Positions 37,739 to 46,549 of a stretch of 64,000 bases of DNA are shown one piece after another (the stretch's first letter is position 1; the number at the start of each line of letters is the position of its first letter). A program made the position numbers and the translations under genes. The notes beneath the pieces were generated by a model. It was not told the origin of the DNA and did no database searches. It saw nothing but the letters and a program-made list of their open reading frames with translations. The stretch is from JAPOXR01 sp963664715 (GTDB taxonomy: Bacteria > Pseudomonadota > Alphaproteobacteria > Rhodobacterales > Rhodobacteraceae), in assembly GCA_963664715.2 (NCBI GenBank), contig CAXXUY010000009.1, forward strand, positions 1 through 64,000. The letters run 5' to 3'.

Positions 37739-37759
37739 GACATGTCGGCACCTTGCAGT

Positions 37760-38389
37760 TCAGGCCAGTTCCGCAGGCCACTTCTCCAGCCTGACTCCCT
37801 CTGCCAGCATGTTCCGGCGGGCGTCGGCAAGAGAGGCCTCAAGATCGATCGCCCGGCAACCATCCTCGTACACTGTGGTTGCGAAACCGAGCCGCACTGC
37901 GTCAACTGACGAGTAGCAGACGCAGAAATCAGTCGCGAGGCCCACACAGAATATTTCCTCGACACCCCTCGTCTTCAGGTATCCCTCGAGACCCGTGGGC
38001 GTCTTCCGGTCATTTTCGAAAAACGCCGAATAGCTGTCTATGTCGGTATGAAACCCCTTGCGAATGACAATGTCCGCGGGATCTGTCCGGAGAAGCGGAT
38101 GGAACTCTGCACCCGGACTGCCCTGGACACAGTGATCCGGCCAGAGAACCTGTGAGCCATAGTCGAGTTCGATCGTGTCAAACGGGTTCTTGCCGGAATG
38201 GCTGCTGGCAAAGGAGAAATGGCCCTCGGGATGCCAGTCCTGGGTGAAGACTCGAACGCTGAACTCCCGCACCAGCCTGTTGATGCCCTCGACCACGGAA
38301 TCTCCATCGGGAACCGCAAGTGCGCCTCCAGGACAAAAGTCGTTTTGCACGTCGATGACGATCACGGCCTGCCTGGGTCCGAATGTCAT
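37760..38389 (-). CDS. pncA: Nicotinamidase
   Basis: A 209-residue isochorismatase-fold hydrolase converting nicotinamide to nicotinate. VIVIDVQNDFCPGGALAVPD gives the catalytic Asp13. TQDWHPEGHFSFASSH gives metal-binding Asp and His residues. WPDHCVQGSPGAEF is conserved, and IRKGFHTDIDSYSAFFEND contains the catalytic Lys. FCVGLATDFCVCYSSVDAVR holds the nucleophilic Cys. It precedes pncB by 21 bases, as expected for an NAD salvage operon. No NAD-responsive operator was recognised upstream. Confidence 0.96.
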   Translation of the reverse strand: MTFGPRQAVIVIDVQNDFCPGGALAVPDGDSVVEGINRLVREFSVRVFTQDWHPEGHFSFASSHSGKNPFDTIELDYGSQVLWPDHCVQGSPGAEFHPLLRTDPADIVIRKGFHTDIDSYSAFFENDRKTPTGLEGYLKTRGVEEIFCVGLATDFCVCYSSVDAVRLGFATTVYEDGCRAIDLEASLADARRNMLAEGVRLEKWPAELA

Positions 38390-38543
38390 ATCGCCAACTC
38401 CTTCAACGGGGCGTTGAGGGCGCCCGGTTCGATATCCTGATTACGATGGAATGAATTGCACAAATCCAGGCAAATTTGAATGCCCGCCAGTCAACCTGCG
38501 CAAAATCGGCTCCCTGTCGTCACAACTCTGCACAGTGGAACGA

Positions 38544-39068
38544 TCAACGCAAATCCTGAACCAGAACAACCGCGTCTTCATAATCGAAGCCCTCGGTGAG
38601 ACACCAGGCAGGAAGGTCGTGCCGCCCTTCGTCATAATCGCAGAATCCTGCCTTCTTGTATGCGCCGACCGCGCGGCGATTGCGGCCAGATGGACGTATG
38701 ATCATGCACTCCGCCGTGGTTTCCCTCCTCAATACATCCGCGATCATGCCGATTGCCGAGGATCCGTAACCCTGGTTCCAGTCACTTCTATCGGCAATCC
38801 AGAGGTCTATCTCAGCGATCCTCCCTTTCAGCCAGTAATGAATGACTCCGATTTGCCGGCCGGCGACTTCCATCATGTAGATTCTGAAGTCTCCTTCGGG
38901 AGCAAATGCATCCTCGTCATAATCTCCGCAAAACTCATCGTAGCCGGGAACCGGATGATCACAGTAGTCCGGCGGTCCCATCATCTCTGCCGTGGCGTCC
39001 GACTTCGCCAGCATCTCGTAGACCTTCACCCGGTCTTCACACTGCGCCGGTCTCAAGTTGAGTTGCAT
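38544..39068 (-). CDS. GNAT-family N-acetyltransferase
   Basis: A 174-residue acetyltransferase. The N-terminal LRPAQCEDRVKVYEMLAKSD leads to a central strand region FRIYMMEVAGRQIGVIHYWL and AEIDLWIADRSDWNQGYGSS. The last, NQGYGSSAIGMI, is the acetyl-CoA pyrophosphate loop (Q/RxxGxG/A). It then has NRRAVGAYKKAGFCDYDE, the usual final GNAT helix-strand. The fold resembles aminoglycoside or ribosomal-protein acetyltransferases, but the substrate is unknown. It is divergent from gyrB, with 139 bases between the starts. Confidence 0.88.
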   Translation of the reverse strand: MQLNLRPAQCEDRVKVYEMLAKSDATAEMMGPPDYCDHPVPGYDEFCGDYDEDAFAPEGDFRIYMMEVAGRQIGVIHYWLKGRIAEIDLWIADRSDWNQGYGSSAIGMIADVLRRETTAECMIIRPSGRNRRAVGAYKKAGFCDYDEGRHDLPAWCLTEGFDYEDAVVLVQDLR

Positions 39069-39207
39069 CAGGGATTTTCTCCTCTCGTGCGACGGGCGCA
39101 TCGCGCATTCGCGTCCAACCTGTGGTCTCCAACACAAATCATTGATTCGTAACTTGGAATCTTCAACCAGATGTAGTATTTTGATCACGGATCACAAGGT
39201 GCAGGTG

Positions 39208-41622
39208 ATGGATCAAGTTCAAGAGGCGGAACCACTCTACCAGGCTGATTCCATCCAGGTGCTCAAGGGCCTTGAATCCGTGAAGAAGCGGCCCGGAATG
39301 TATATCGGGGACACGGATGACGGATCCGGACTGCACCACATGGTCTACGAGGTCGTAGACAACGGAATTGATGAAGCTCTCGCCGGCCACGCGGACTCGA
39401 TTTCGGTTCGCATTCACGCCGATGAGAGTGTGTCCGTCAGCGACAACGGCAGGGGAATCCCGGTCGATATCCACGAAGAAGGTGTTTCTGCAGCCGAAGT
39501 CATCATGACGCATCTGCATGCCGGCGGTAAATTCGATTCCAACAGCTACAAGGTCTCCGGCGGACTTCACGGTGTCGGTGTTTCTGTTGTCAACGCGCTT
39601 TCAACCTGGCTTGAGCTCAGGATCTGGCGTGATGGAAAGGAACATTTCGCCAGGTTCGAGGACGGTGTGACCGTCCAGTCGCTGACGGTCATGGGCGACT
39701 CGGGCGGCAAGTCAGGAACAGACGTGCATTTTCTGGCGTCAACCGAGACCTTCAGCGACCGGGACTACGTCTGGAAGACGCTTGAGCAGAGGCTGAGGGA
39801 GTTATCCTTCCTCAATTCCGGTGTTTCAATCTCGCTTGTCGACGAGCGACCGGTCGAGCCACTGACCGCCGAGTTTCACTCCGAAGGGGGCGTGCGCGAG
39901 TATGTCCGGCATCTCGACCGCTCGCGGACGTCCATTCTGGACGATCCAATCTTCGTCAGCGGCGAGCGGGACGGAACAGTACTCGAGGCGGCGCTGTGGT
40001 GGAATGACAGCTATCACGAAACGGTCTTGCCCTTTACAAACAACATTCCCCAGCGAGACGGTGGCACTCACCTTGCCGGATTCCGGGCTGCGCTGACACG
40101 CACGATCAACAGTTACGCAGCAAAGAGCGGTGTCGCAAAGAAGGAAAAGGTAAGCCTGACCGGTGACGATGCGCGGGAGGGTCTGACCTGCGTGCTGTCG
40201 ATCAAGGTGCCCGAGCCAAAGTTCGGATCGCAGACCAAGGACAAGCTCGTTTCCTCGGAGGTCCGTCCTGTAGTTGAATCGCTGCTTGGTGAAGGCCTCT
40301 CCGTTTGGTTCGAGGAGAACCCGCACGCGGCAAAGAATATAGTCGGGAAGATCGTGCGCGCCGCGCTGGCAAGGGAGGCCGCCAGAAAGGCCCGCGAACT
40401 GACCCGCCGGAAGTCACCGATGGACATTGGTTCGCTTCCGGGCAAGCTCGCAGACTGCCAGGAACGGGATCCCGCGCTGTCCGAACTCTTCATCGTGGAA
40501 GGCGATTCGGCCGGAGGTTCCGCAAAGCAGGGACGCGCCCGGAGCAACCAGGCTGTCCTGCCATTGCGGGGAAAGATCCTCAATGTTGAACGGGCGCGGA
40601 TGGACAAGATGCTGTCATCCGAACAGATCAGGATACTCATTACTGCGCTGGGTACAGGAATCGGACGGGACGAGTTCGCCATCGATCAACTGCGTTACCA
40701 CAAGGTCATCATCATGTCCGATGCGGATGTGGACGGCGCCCATATCAGGACATTGCTGCTCACATTCTTTTTCCGGCAGATGCCGGAGATCATCACGGGC
40801 GGGTACCTCTACATCGCACAACCCCCGCTCTACAAGGTCGAGCGCGGTCGCTCCGAGGTTTATCTCAAGGACCAGGCAGCTCTTGAAAACTACCTGATCA
40901 GCCAGGGGCTGGAGGACGCAAGACTCGTCCTTGCCAGCGGAGAGGCGATAGTCGGCAACGACCTGCTGCGGGTGGTTGAGGAAGCGCGTTCGGTCGACAG
41001 GATTCTGAGGGCTTTCCCGACCTACTATTCCCGTTCGATACTTGAACACTCGGCGATCGCAGGCATCCTGGTTGCGAACAGGGTTGCAGACAATCCGCAG
41101 ATTGCTGCGGATGCGGTCGCCGACAGATTGAACATGATAGCATCCGAATACGAGAGAGGCTGGATCGGCCGACCCTCGCAGGATGGTGGGCTGCGCTTCA
41201 TGCGAATGTTGCGAGGCGTCGAGGAAATCCAGACACTGGACGGGGCAGCACTTGCGTCGATGGAATGCAGGAAACTGGCCGGGCATTCCGGTCCACTGGC
41301 GGAAATCTACCCGAAGCCGGCCGTATTCAGGCGGAAGCAGACCGAAGTCCCGATCGAGTCACCGACCCGCCTGCTTGATGCTGTCTATTCGGAAGGCGAG
41401 AAGGGTCAGTCGCTTCAACGATACAAGGGACTGGGCGAGATGAATCCCGACCAGCTCTGGGAAACGACGCTGGACCCTGACGCAAGAACCCTGGTGCAGG
41501 TCAGGGTAGAGGACGTCTCGGAAGCCAATGACCTCTTTACCAAGCTGATGGGTGATGAAGTCGAACCAAGGCGTGACTTCATCGTCCGGAACGCTCTCAG
41601 CGTCGAAAACCTCGATTTGTGA
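39208..41622 (+). CDS. gyrB: DNA gyrase subunit B
   Basis: An 804-residue type IIA topoisomerase ATPase subunit. The GHKL ATPase has YEVVDNGIDEALAGHADSI, SVSDNGRGIPVDIHEEG and VSGGLHGVGVSVVNALSTWL. The transducer follows, then the TOPRIM domain with LFIVEGDSAGGSAKQGRARS and VIIMSDADVDGAHIRTLLL. The end is LMGDEVEPRRDFIVRNALS, then VENLDL. That C-terminus and the length favour GyrB over ParE. It introduces negative supercoils together with GyrA, which is not in the window. The start at 39208 is chosen for its distance to the conserved DSIQVLKGLESVKKRPGMYI. Confidence 0.97.
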   Translation: MDQVQEAEPLYQADSIQVLKGLESVKKRPGMYIGDTDDGSGLHHMVYEVVDNGIDEALAGHADSISVRIHADESVSVSDNGRGIPVDIHEEGVSAAEVIMTHLHAGGKFDSNSYKVSGGLHGVGVSVVNALSTWLELRIWRDGKEHFARFEDGVTVQSLTVMGDSGGKSGTDVHFLASTETFSDRDYVWKTLEQRLRELSFLNSGVSISLVDERPVEPLTAEFHSEGGVREYVRHLDRSRTSILDDPIFVSGERDGTVLEAALWWNDSYHETVLPFTNNIPQRDGGTHLAGFRAALTRTINSYAAKSGVAKKEKVSLTGDDAREGLTCVLSIKVPEPKFGSQTKDKLVSSEVRPVVESLLGEGLSVWFEENPHAAKNIVGKIVRAALAREAARKARELTRRKSPMDIGSLPGKLADCQERDPALSELFIVEGDSAGGSAKQGRARSNQAVLPLRGKILNVERARMDKMLSSEQIRILITALGTGIGRDEFAIDQLRYHKVIIMSDADVDGAHIRTLLLTFFFRQMPEIITGGYLYIAQPPLYKVERGRSEVYLKDQAALENYLISQGLEDARLVLASGEAIVGNDLLRVVEEARSVDRILRAFPTYYSRSILEHSAIAGILVANRVADNPQIAADAVADRLNMIASEYERGWIGRPSQDGGLRFMRMLRGVEEIQTLDGAALASMECRKLAGHSGPLAEIYPKPAVFRRKQTEVPIESPTRLLDAVYSEGEKGQSLQRYKGLGEMNPDQLWETTLDPDARTLVQVRVEDVSEANDLFTKLMGDEVEPRRDFIVRNALSVENLDL

Positions 41623-41644
41623 ATCCGCTCGCCGGACGTATCCG

Positions 41645-41850
41645 GCGGCGAATTTTCGGCAGACCTTGGCATGGCGCGGCCGGTGTCCTTGGGTACAGCC
41701 AAGGATGTCCTCGCTGAATTGATGCTCCGCATCTGTATCGGGCCCCGCACCCATTCCGATCATGATCAGCGAAGTGCGCTGCGTGATCTCGGTGGCGTCG
41801 CGATCGGGTACGACCACCAATTCGGCCGCGATTACGCTGGCCTCTCCCAG
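41645..41850 (-). pseudogene. Ketopantoate hydroxymethyltransferase (PanB) C-terminal remnant
   Basis: The minus strand reads ASVIAAELVVVPDRDATEIT, then SLIMIGMGAGPDTDAEHQFS and EDILGCTQGHRPRHAKVCRK. This matches the PanB C-terminal pattern with IGIGAGPxTDGQ and HDLLG, including the RPRFVK-like end, but with substitutions at several invariant positions and no N-terminal half. It is a decayed fragment 20-30 bases after gyrB. Confidence 0.6.
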
Positions 41851-41929
41851 GGCCTTCAGCGCCCGCTTGTCGGCAACAGTCGCGCGTGTGCGGGCATGCA
41901 TGACAGGTCGATCAGCACGCGGCCGCCCT

Positions 41930-42044
41930 CGACCTTCACCCGATAGGTGGCCAACGTGTCGCGGACAGGCGACCGTTCTGGCTCGCCCGTGCGATTGTCG
42001 AACTGGCCGTTGCGCTTTGGGCGTTCGATCAAATATTCGAACAT
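41930..42044 (-). pseudogene. Rieske-type [2Fe-2S] protein fragment
   Basis: A minus-strand frame reads QFDNRTGEPERSPVRDTLAT, then YRVKVEGGRVLIDL. This resembles the end of a Rieske domain as in small ferredoxins or the NirD/oxygenase family (FDLRTG...SPVRDPLxTYxVRVEGGRV). The cysteine and histidine ligand boxes are not preserved upstream. It is a remnant about 80 bases from the PanB fragment. Confidence 0.5.
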
Positions 42045-42189
42045 AATACCGTCTGCCGTTCTCGCCCAAACGGCTGTCGTCGCGCTTGGTCACCTCGATA
42101 CCCGGGTTGTTGGATTCGAATTTGGAACGGACCTGTCGGGCAGATGGCCGCACCGCATGATAGAGAATGTGGCATGGCAATCGCCATGT

Positions 42190-42850
42190 TGCCGGATTTT
42201 CGCCGGTTCTTGTCCGACGGCCATCATTGCCAAGGCCATCCTGTTTTGGAATGACCGCGTCTTGAATTGAGCAATCCTGTGTTCCTCCAGCGCTCAAGCA
42301 CTCGGAACCAACACCGGTTCGGCGCCATTCAGGCGTAGTGCCCGAGCGCTTTCGGGAAACTCGTGTCAAGTCAGATCATTGCCCCGACACGCAATCCGCC
42401 GGCCGCCGTATCCGGTTCCGCGACTGAAAATCCATCCCCGGGTCCGCAGAATCCCTCCAGCCCGTACCAGAACAGGTTCACCTTCGAGTAACTTGGAACG
42501 GTCCGGCCGTAACGGTCATACAGGACCAGACAGTTTTCGGGATTACCGGACGTCCTTGGCAGACAGGTCATTGCAATGGCCATGTTCAACTCATTGGCGA
42601 GATTGGCAATTGCCACCAGAGAGTCGTCGTCACTTGGCGCCGACCCGCCCCACTGCCTTTCATTTTCTCATCCGAGGGGTCAAGAACTGGTACCCGGTGC
42701 TCCACATTTCCGGGAACAGCCCGATGTCGGCTTCCATATCCGCCGAAGTCGTGCATAGATCTGCTGCCTTTTGAAGTGCGTTGGCGGCGTCGCCGGGATA
42801 TGGGACCTGACCAATGCGATCTTGGTTTCAATTGATGCTCTCCGGTTTTA
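42190..42850 (-). pseudogene. Decayed nitrilase-family paralogue
   Basis: Pieces of a nitrilase appear in shifting minus-strand frames: EADIGLFPEMWSTGYQF near 42.75 kb; AMTCLPRTSGNPENCLVLYD and YSKVNLFWYGLEGFCGPGDG at 42.40-42.58 kb; ESARALRLNGAEPVLVPSA at about 42.30 kb; and EEHRIAQFKTRSFQNRMALA near 42.22 kb. Each matches in order the intact nitrilase next door (FPEMW, YSKVHICTYELEG, ESARVLGLKGAEIVLVPNA, DEHRIAQFKTRAFEN). Stops and frameshifts separate them, and the catalytic Cys position reads as a stop. It is a broken tandem relative of the intact gene. Confidence 0.8.
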
Positions 42851-42928
42851 CGCATCCGGCAAAACCTGACTTCTCGGCGACCCGGTTGGTCCTCGACAGA
42901 GCATGTGGCCATTGCCGCGCTTGCCGGG

Positions 42929-43846
42929 TCAACTGACCGCCTGTGACTTGAGTTTTAGTCTCGGAATACCCGGCTTGAACTGGTCGTTCTCAGCTAACTC
43001 GATCCGACCGGACAGGATTTCGTAGGAATGGGGTTGTCGGTATCTCGGGTCCCAGATCGCCGCGTTTCGGTATTTTCGGACTTCGTCGATATCGATATCC
43101 GCGTAGAATATCCCTTCGTCGTTTCCGGCGACCGCGATAACCGGGTCCAATGGTTCTTCATCCTCATTATAGAAGGCGTTTCCAACTACGATGGAATTGC
43201 CATTGTGTTTTGGCGATGGATAGTTGGCCATCGCGAATACCGCTTTGTTTTCGAACGCCCTGGTCTTGAATTGCGCAATACGGTGCTCGTCAAGTTCGCA
43301 CGCATTCGGAACCAGCACGATTTCCGCACCCTTCAAACCCAACACCCGGGCACTTTCTGGAAATTCCCGGTCGAAGCAGATCATCGCCCCGATCTCAACC
43401 GGGCCTTTCGCGGTATCCAGTGTGACAACCTCGAAACCGGCACCAGCGCGGCAGCGACCCTCCAGTTCATAAGTGCAGATATGAACCTTGGAATACTGCA
43501 GGGCACGGTGGCCCCGCCTGTCAAACAAGACCAGGCTTTTTTCGGGGTCAGTATCTGTCTTGCGCAGGTAGGTAATGCAGATCGCAGTCTGCAGTTCGCC
43601 AGCCAATTCCGAAATGCCCAGGATATATCCGGTTCCGTCACCGATCGCTGAGGCCAGCCATTGGTCGTGCGCACCCGCTTCGCCGGGTTTGTAGAACGAG
43701 TGACCGTCGCTCCACATTTCCGGAAACAGAACGATGTCAGCGGCGTTTTCCTTGGCTTGCCGACAGATTTCTTCCGCCCTCTTGAATGCTGCGTCTACAT
43801 CGCCGGGAAACAAGCATTGTGCCAAGGCGATCTTCAGCTTGTTCAT
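42929..43846 (-). CDS. Nitrilase-superfamily carbon-nitrogen hydrolase
   Basis: A 305-residue enzyme with the full catalytic triad: Glu in IVLFPEMWSDGH, Lys in LQYSKVHICTYELEG and Cys in IGAMICFDREFPESARVLGL. NACELDEHRIAQFKTRAFEN and ANYPSPKHNGNSIVVGN are typical of the branch that includes N-carbamoylputrescine amidase and related amidases. The substrate is unknown. The start at 43846 has AAGGA about 8 bases upstream and gives MNKLKIALAQCLFPGDVDAA. It lies between decayed genes, including its own degenerate paralogue just downstream. Confidence 0.92.
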   Translation of the reverse strand: MNKLKIALAQCLFPGDVDAAFKRAEEICRQAKENAADIVLFPEMWSDGHSFYKPGEAGAHDQWLASAIGDGTGYILGISELAGELQTAICITYLRKTDTDPEKSLVLFDRRGHRALQYSKVHICTYELEGRCRAGAGFEVVTLDTAKGPVEIGAMICFDREFPESARVLGLKGAEIVLVPNACELDEHRIAQFKTRAFENKAVFAMANYPSPKHNGNSIVVGNAFYNEDEEPLDPVIAVAGNDEGIFYADIDIDEVRKYRNAAIWDPRYRQPHSYEILSGRIELAENDQFKPGIPRLKLKSQAVS

Positions 43847-43983
43847 CTCCGATTCCTTCGTACACGTGACAAAACGGAACTTCAGATCGCCCCGCGCTCC
43901 CAATCAAGACTAGCTTTTTACCCGGTCTTGGCAACGCGGTTTTTGATCGGTTACGATCAGAAACTGCAAGGCAACCAAGGAAG

Positions 43984-44535
43984 ATCCATTTCGCCGATGT
44001 TGCCGCGTTGGCGGGTGTGCGCATTCCAACGGTTGATCGGGTCGTGGACGGTCGCGGCAACGTCAGGGCAGAGACCGAGGAGAAAGTTCCGGCGGTCAGC
44101 CGCGAATTGCAACTCGACCGAACCCTGAACCTTCGTCCGACAGAAATTCTCCGCCTCGGTGTCGTGCAACACAACGACGAGAACCCGTATCTGAGGCATC
44201 TGCGCGGTTCCTTTCGTCGCGCCTTGCTCAGATGCATGGAGCTGAATCCGCCGCTTCTGCGCTACAGCCATCAGAAGCTTACCGCCCAAGCGCCGCTTGA
44301 AACCTCGACGAAAGCCAGAAACGAATGCGACGGGCTGGATATCGCTGCCTCTCGCAGCCGAGGTGTTGACGAGCTTCTATGCAAGATCGCCAAGTCGAGA
44401 CCACTTCTCGCTTTGACTTCGGACTTTCCCCATAGCGGGCGAATTGTCCTTGTCGGTTCTGACGGCATTCAGGAAGGTCGCACCGCCGGAGAACTGATGG
44501 TGCGTTTTTGGGTGAGGAGGGAGGCGACATCCTGA
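43984..44535 (+). pseudogene. LacI-family regulator, decayed
   Basis: The plus strand reads IHFADVAALAGVRIPTVDRV, then VDGRGNVRAETEEKV, clearly the LacI helix-turn-helix with hinge but lacking a start codon in frame. Further on there is LRLGVVQHNDENPYLRHLRG and LTSDFPHSGRIVLVGSDGIQ, then EGRTAGELM, the sugar-binding domain. Intervening sequence is shortened, and the frame stops after VRREATS, about half way through the ligand domain. It probably once controlled the adjoining sugar-uptake genes. Confidence 0.7.
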
Positions 44536-44929
44536 TCATCAAAAGGGCACAACCGCTTAACATAACATGAGCAGAACGAAATCGGGTTCCGATCGAGAAT
44601 CAGCTTCATGTTTCCTGCCCGCAGAATCGTCGAAGTTTTCGAAAGCAAGGAGAACGAAAACATATCTATGCGAACGTGAGTCGAGTGCTTGATCAATTCC
44701 CAATGCTCACGGGGATTTCCAACGATTCCGTGGGCAATATTGCGATTGTCGATGTCCTCAAGAGACGCGGCCGGCTGGAAGTCAAGATCGTTGCAAACTC
44801 TCTGACGGAGGAAAACACTGGGCTGCTTCAGGATCTGCATTGTTGACTCATGCATCTCCTTCATACGCGTTGAACCGAACGAGCCCGTCGACTCGCGCCC
44901 GGCATGGATGTTGCGCATGATCGGCATGG

Positions 44930-45720
44930 ACTTGATCAGTGCAATATCCTGATAGATCGTTTGAATTCCGGCTTCTCCGGCAGCCTGCGGCATGATGTCT
45001 GCCGGCGTGGAACCCAAGCCAATGATGCAGTCGATATCAGGGTTTGTGATCAGCGCTTGGCTGACAATCGTCAGCGCTTCGCTCGATACTTTTCCCGTTC
45101 CGATCACCTCTGACTTCACGCCAGCTTCCGCCAGCGCTTCCTGGACGCCCCCGGCCGCGTTGTGCGGCATAGACCAACTCGGGTTGTTCGACCGGCAGCA
45201 GGCAGTGATCACCCTCTTTCAGACCATAGTGCTCGACCATGGCCTTTCCTATGACCTTGCCAGACGCCCAGAAATTCTGACCGGCATAGGCGTTGCGCAC
45301 ATTGCCATCGCCGCCCAACGGATCATTGGTATTGCTGGAAATGACATATGGACCAGCTTCACGAGCCTTCTGAACCGCCTCATCAAGTGCGTCCGGTACC
45401 GTAATCGACACAATCACTGCGTCCCGACCTTCGGCGATCGCCGTCTCGACGAGATTGGCCTGGCGTCCGGCATCGCCCTCGGCATTCACATAAGTCAGGT
45501 CGACTTCGAAAATCCGCGCTGCCTCTTCTGCACCGAACTGAATCGGCTGGAAGAATGCGCCCTCGGGACAGCAATGCCGGATCATAGTGACCTTCACGGG
45601 CGCCATATCTTGTGAATTGGCCGTTCCCGTAACAACGGCCAGCGGCATGGTTAATCCGGCAGTCACGGTCGCCAGATTTCGCCGGCACGCAGAAAGCATG
45701 GTTCTGAAATGCATACTGTA
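44930..45720 (-). pseudogene. Periplasmic sugar-binding protein of an ABC transporter, frameshifted
   Basis: From ATG 45714 (MHFRTMLSACRRNLATVTAG) there is a signal peptide, then VKVTMIRHCCPEGAFFQPIQ, ARIFEVDLTYVNAEGDAGRQ and GRDAVIVSITVPDALDEAVQ, typical of Peripla_BP_4 binding proteins. Near 45165 the frame shifts. The continuation VQEALAEAGVKSEVIGTGKV, then IVSQALITNPDIDCIIGLGS, is in another frame. After about 44960 similarity is lost and the C-terminal third is missing. It is divergent from the LacI remnant, so this was once a sugar-uptake locus. Confidence 0.75.
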
Positions 45721-45899
45721 TCCTCCTGTTGGATGCACTTCACCAAGGCCGCCGGTGGATGGGTCGTGTCAGGAAGTGGAATCCCGAGAAGCCAATCAGC
45801 CAATAAGCACCATGGGATGTCACGCAACTACCTTGCCCGAGAATTGGACCGAACGCAGCGATATGCTACCGGGACGTTGCAGTGGGTCACTTGCTCCGT

Positions 45900-46030
45900 T
45901 GATCGAATCCGATCAGCTGGGCGCCAGCGGTCTGCGCATGGTGAGACCTGTGGAGGGAACGAGTTTGATTGCTTCGAACTCCAAACGCTCACCTGGTTTT
46001 AGCGTCCCGGAGCAAATTGTTGTCCGACAG
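45900..46030 (-). pseudogene. GntR-type regulator fragment (tentative)
   Basis: A minus-strand frame reads TICSGTLKPGERLEFEAIKL, the pattern that precedes the recognition helix in GntR-family regulators (ILxGxLKPGERLxFExLKxxYG). It is followed by degraded sequence and a stop. Only about 40 residues can be aligned by eye, so the assignment is tentative. Confidence 0.4.
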
Positions 46031-46193
46031 ACACACCGTGCGTAACCGCAAAATTTCCGGTTTCGGGCAGAACCGGCGCGTGCCGCGATGCGTTGAATTC
46101 CGCCGTTTGCGGATGAGCAGCGAAGGTTCAAATTGGCGGATTCTGGAGGAGGTCGGACCAAGCTCCTGAAACTGAGCCCCTATGCCATCGCAC

Positions 46194-46271
46194 AGCTTCA
46201 GATTCCCTGCCTTCCACCTCTCCGTTCCCCCCGCTGCGGGGTGGAAGGCAGGCTGTCAGCGTGCTGAAGCT
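46194..46271. repeat. Long two-part inverted repeat
   Basis: The outer arm AGCTTCAG (46194-46201) pairs with CTGAAGCT (46264-46271). The inner arm CTGCCTTCCACC (46207-46218) pairs with GGTGGAAGGCAG (46240-46251). The loop is 21 bases. Such a nested perfect stem would fold strongly as RNA or single-stranded DNA. It lies between decayed genes and the ISKra4 element, and may be an IS end, a REP-like unit or a terminator. Confidence 0.55.
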
Positions 46272-46549
46272 TACCTCCCCCGGAAAGAGAGCCGCGAGGT
46301 CGACAAACGGGTACAGGGACTGGGGGTTGCCGCACGGACGAGGGGCGTTGGCGTAGGCCGCCGCTGTGACCTGTGAATTTGAACACGTGGTCGCCCGGTG
46401 TGCAAACCACATCTTATGACAGTGAGCGTGCCTCAAGTTGCGTAGCGTTGATTCTTCCTGACTATTTGAACGTGATTACAGCAAGTTAGGGAGGAACACA
46501 AGAGAACTTTATGGGCATTGCACATAGGCAATATGAGAACATGTCGCCG

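Noticed and set aside
39208..41622. Naming the topoisomerase subunit ParE
   Set aside because: The length of 804 residues, the DTDDGSGLHHMVYEVVDNGI stretch and the RNALSVENLDL end are typical of GyrB rather than the shorter ParE.
46128..46436. A 102-codon minus-strand frame across the nested hairpin
   Set aside because: It encodes the hairpin arms and has no domain. More likely an IS-associated non-coding region.
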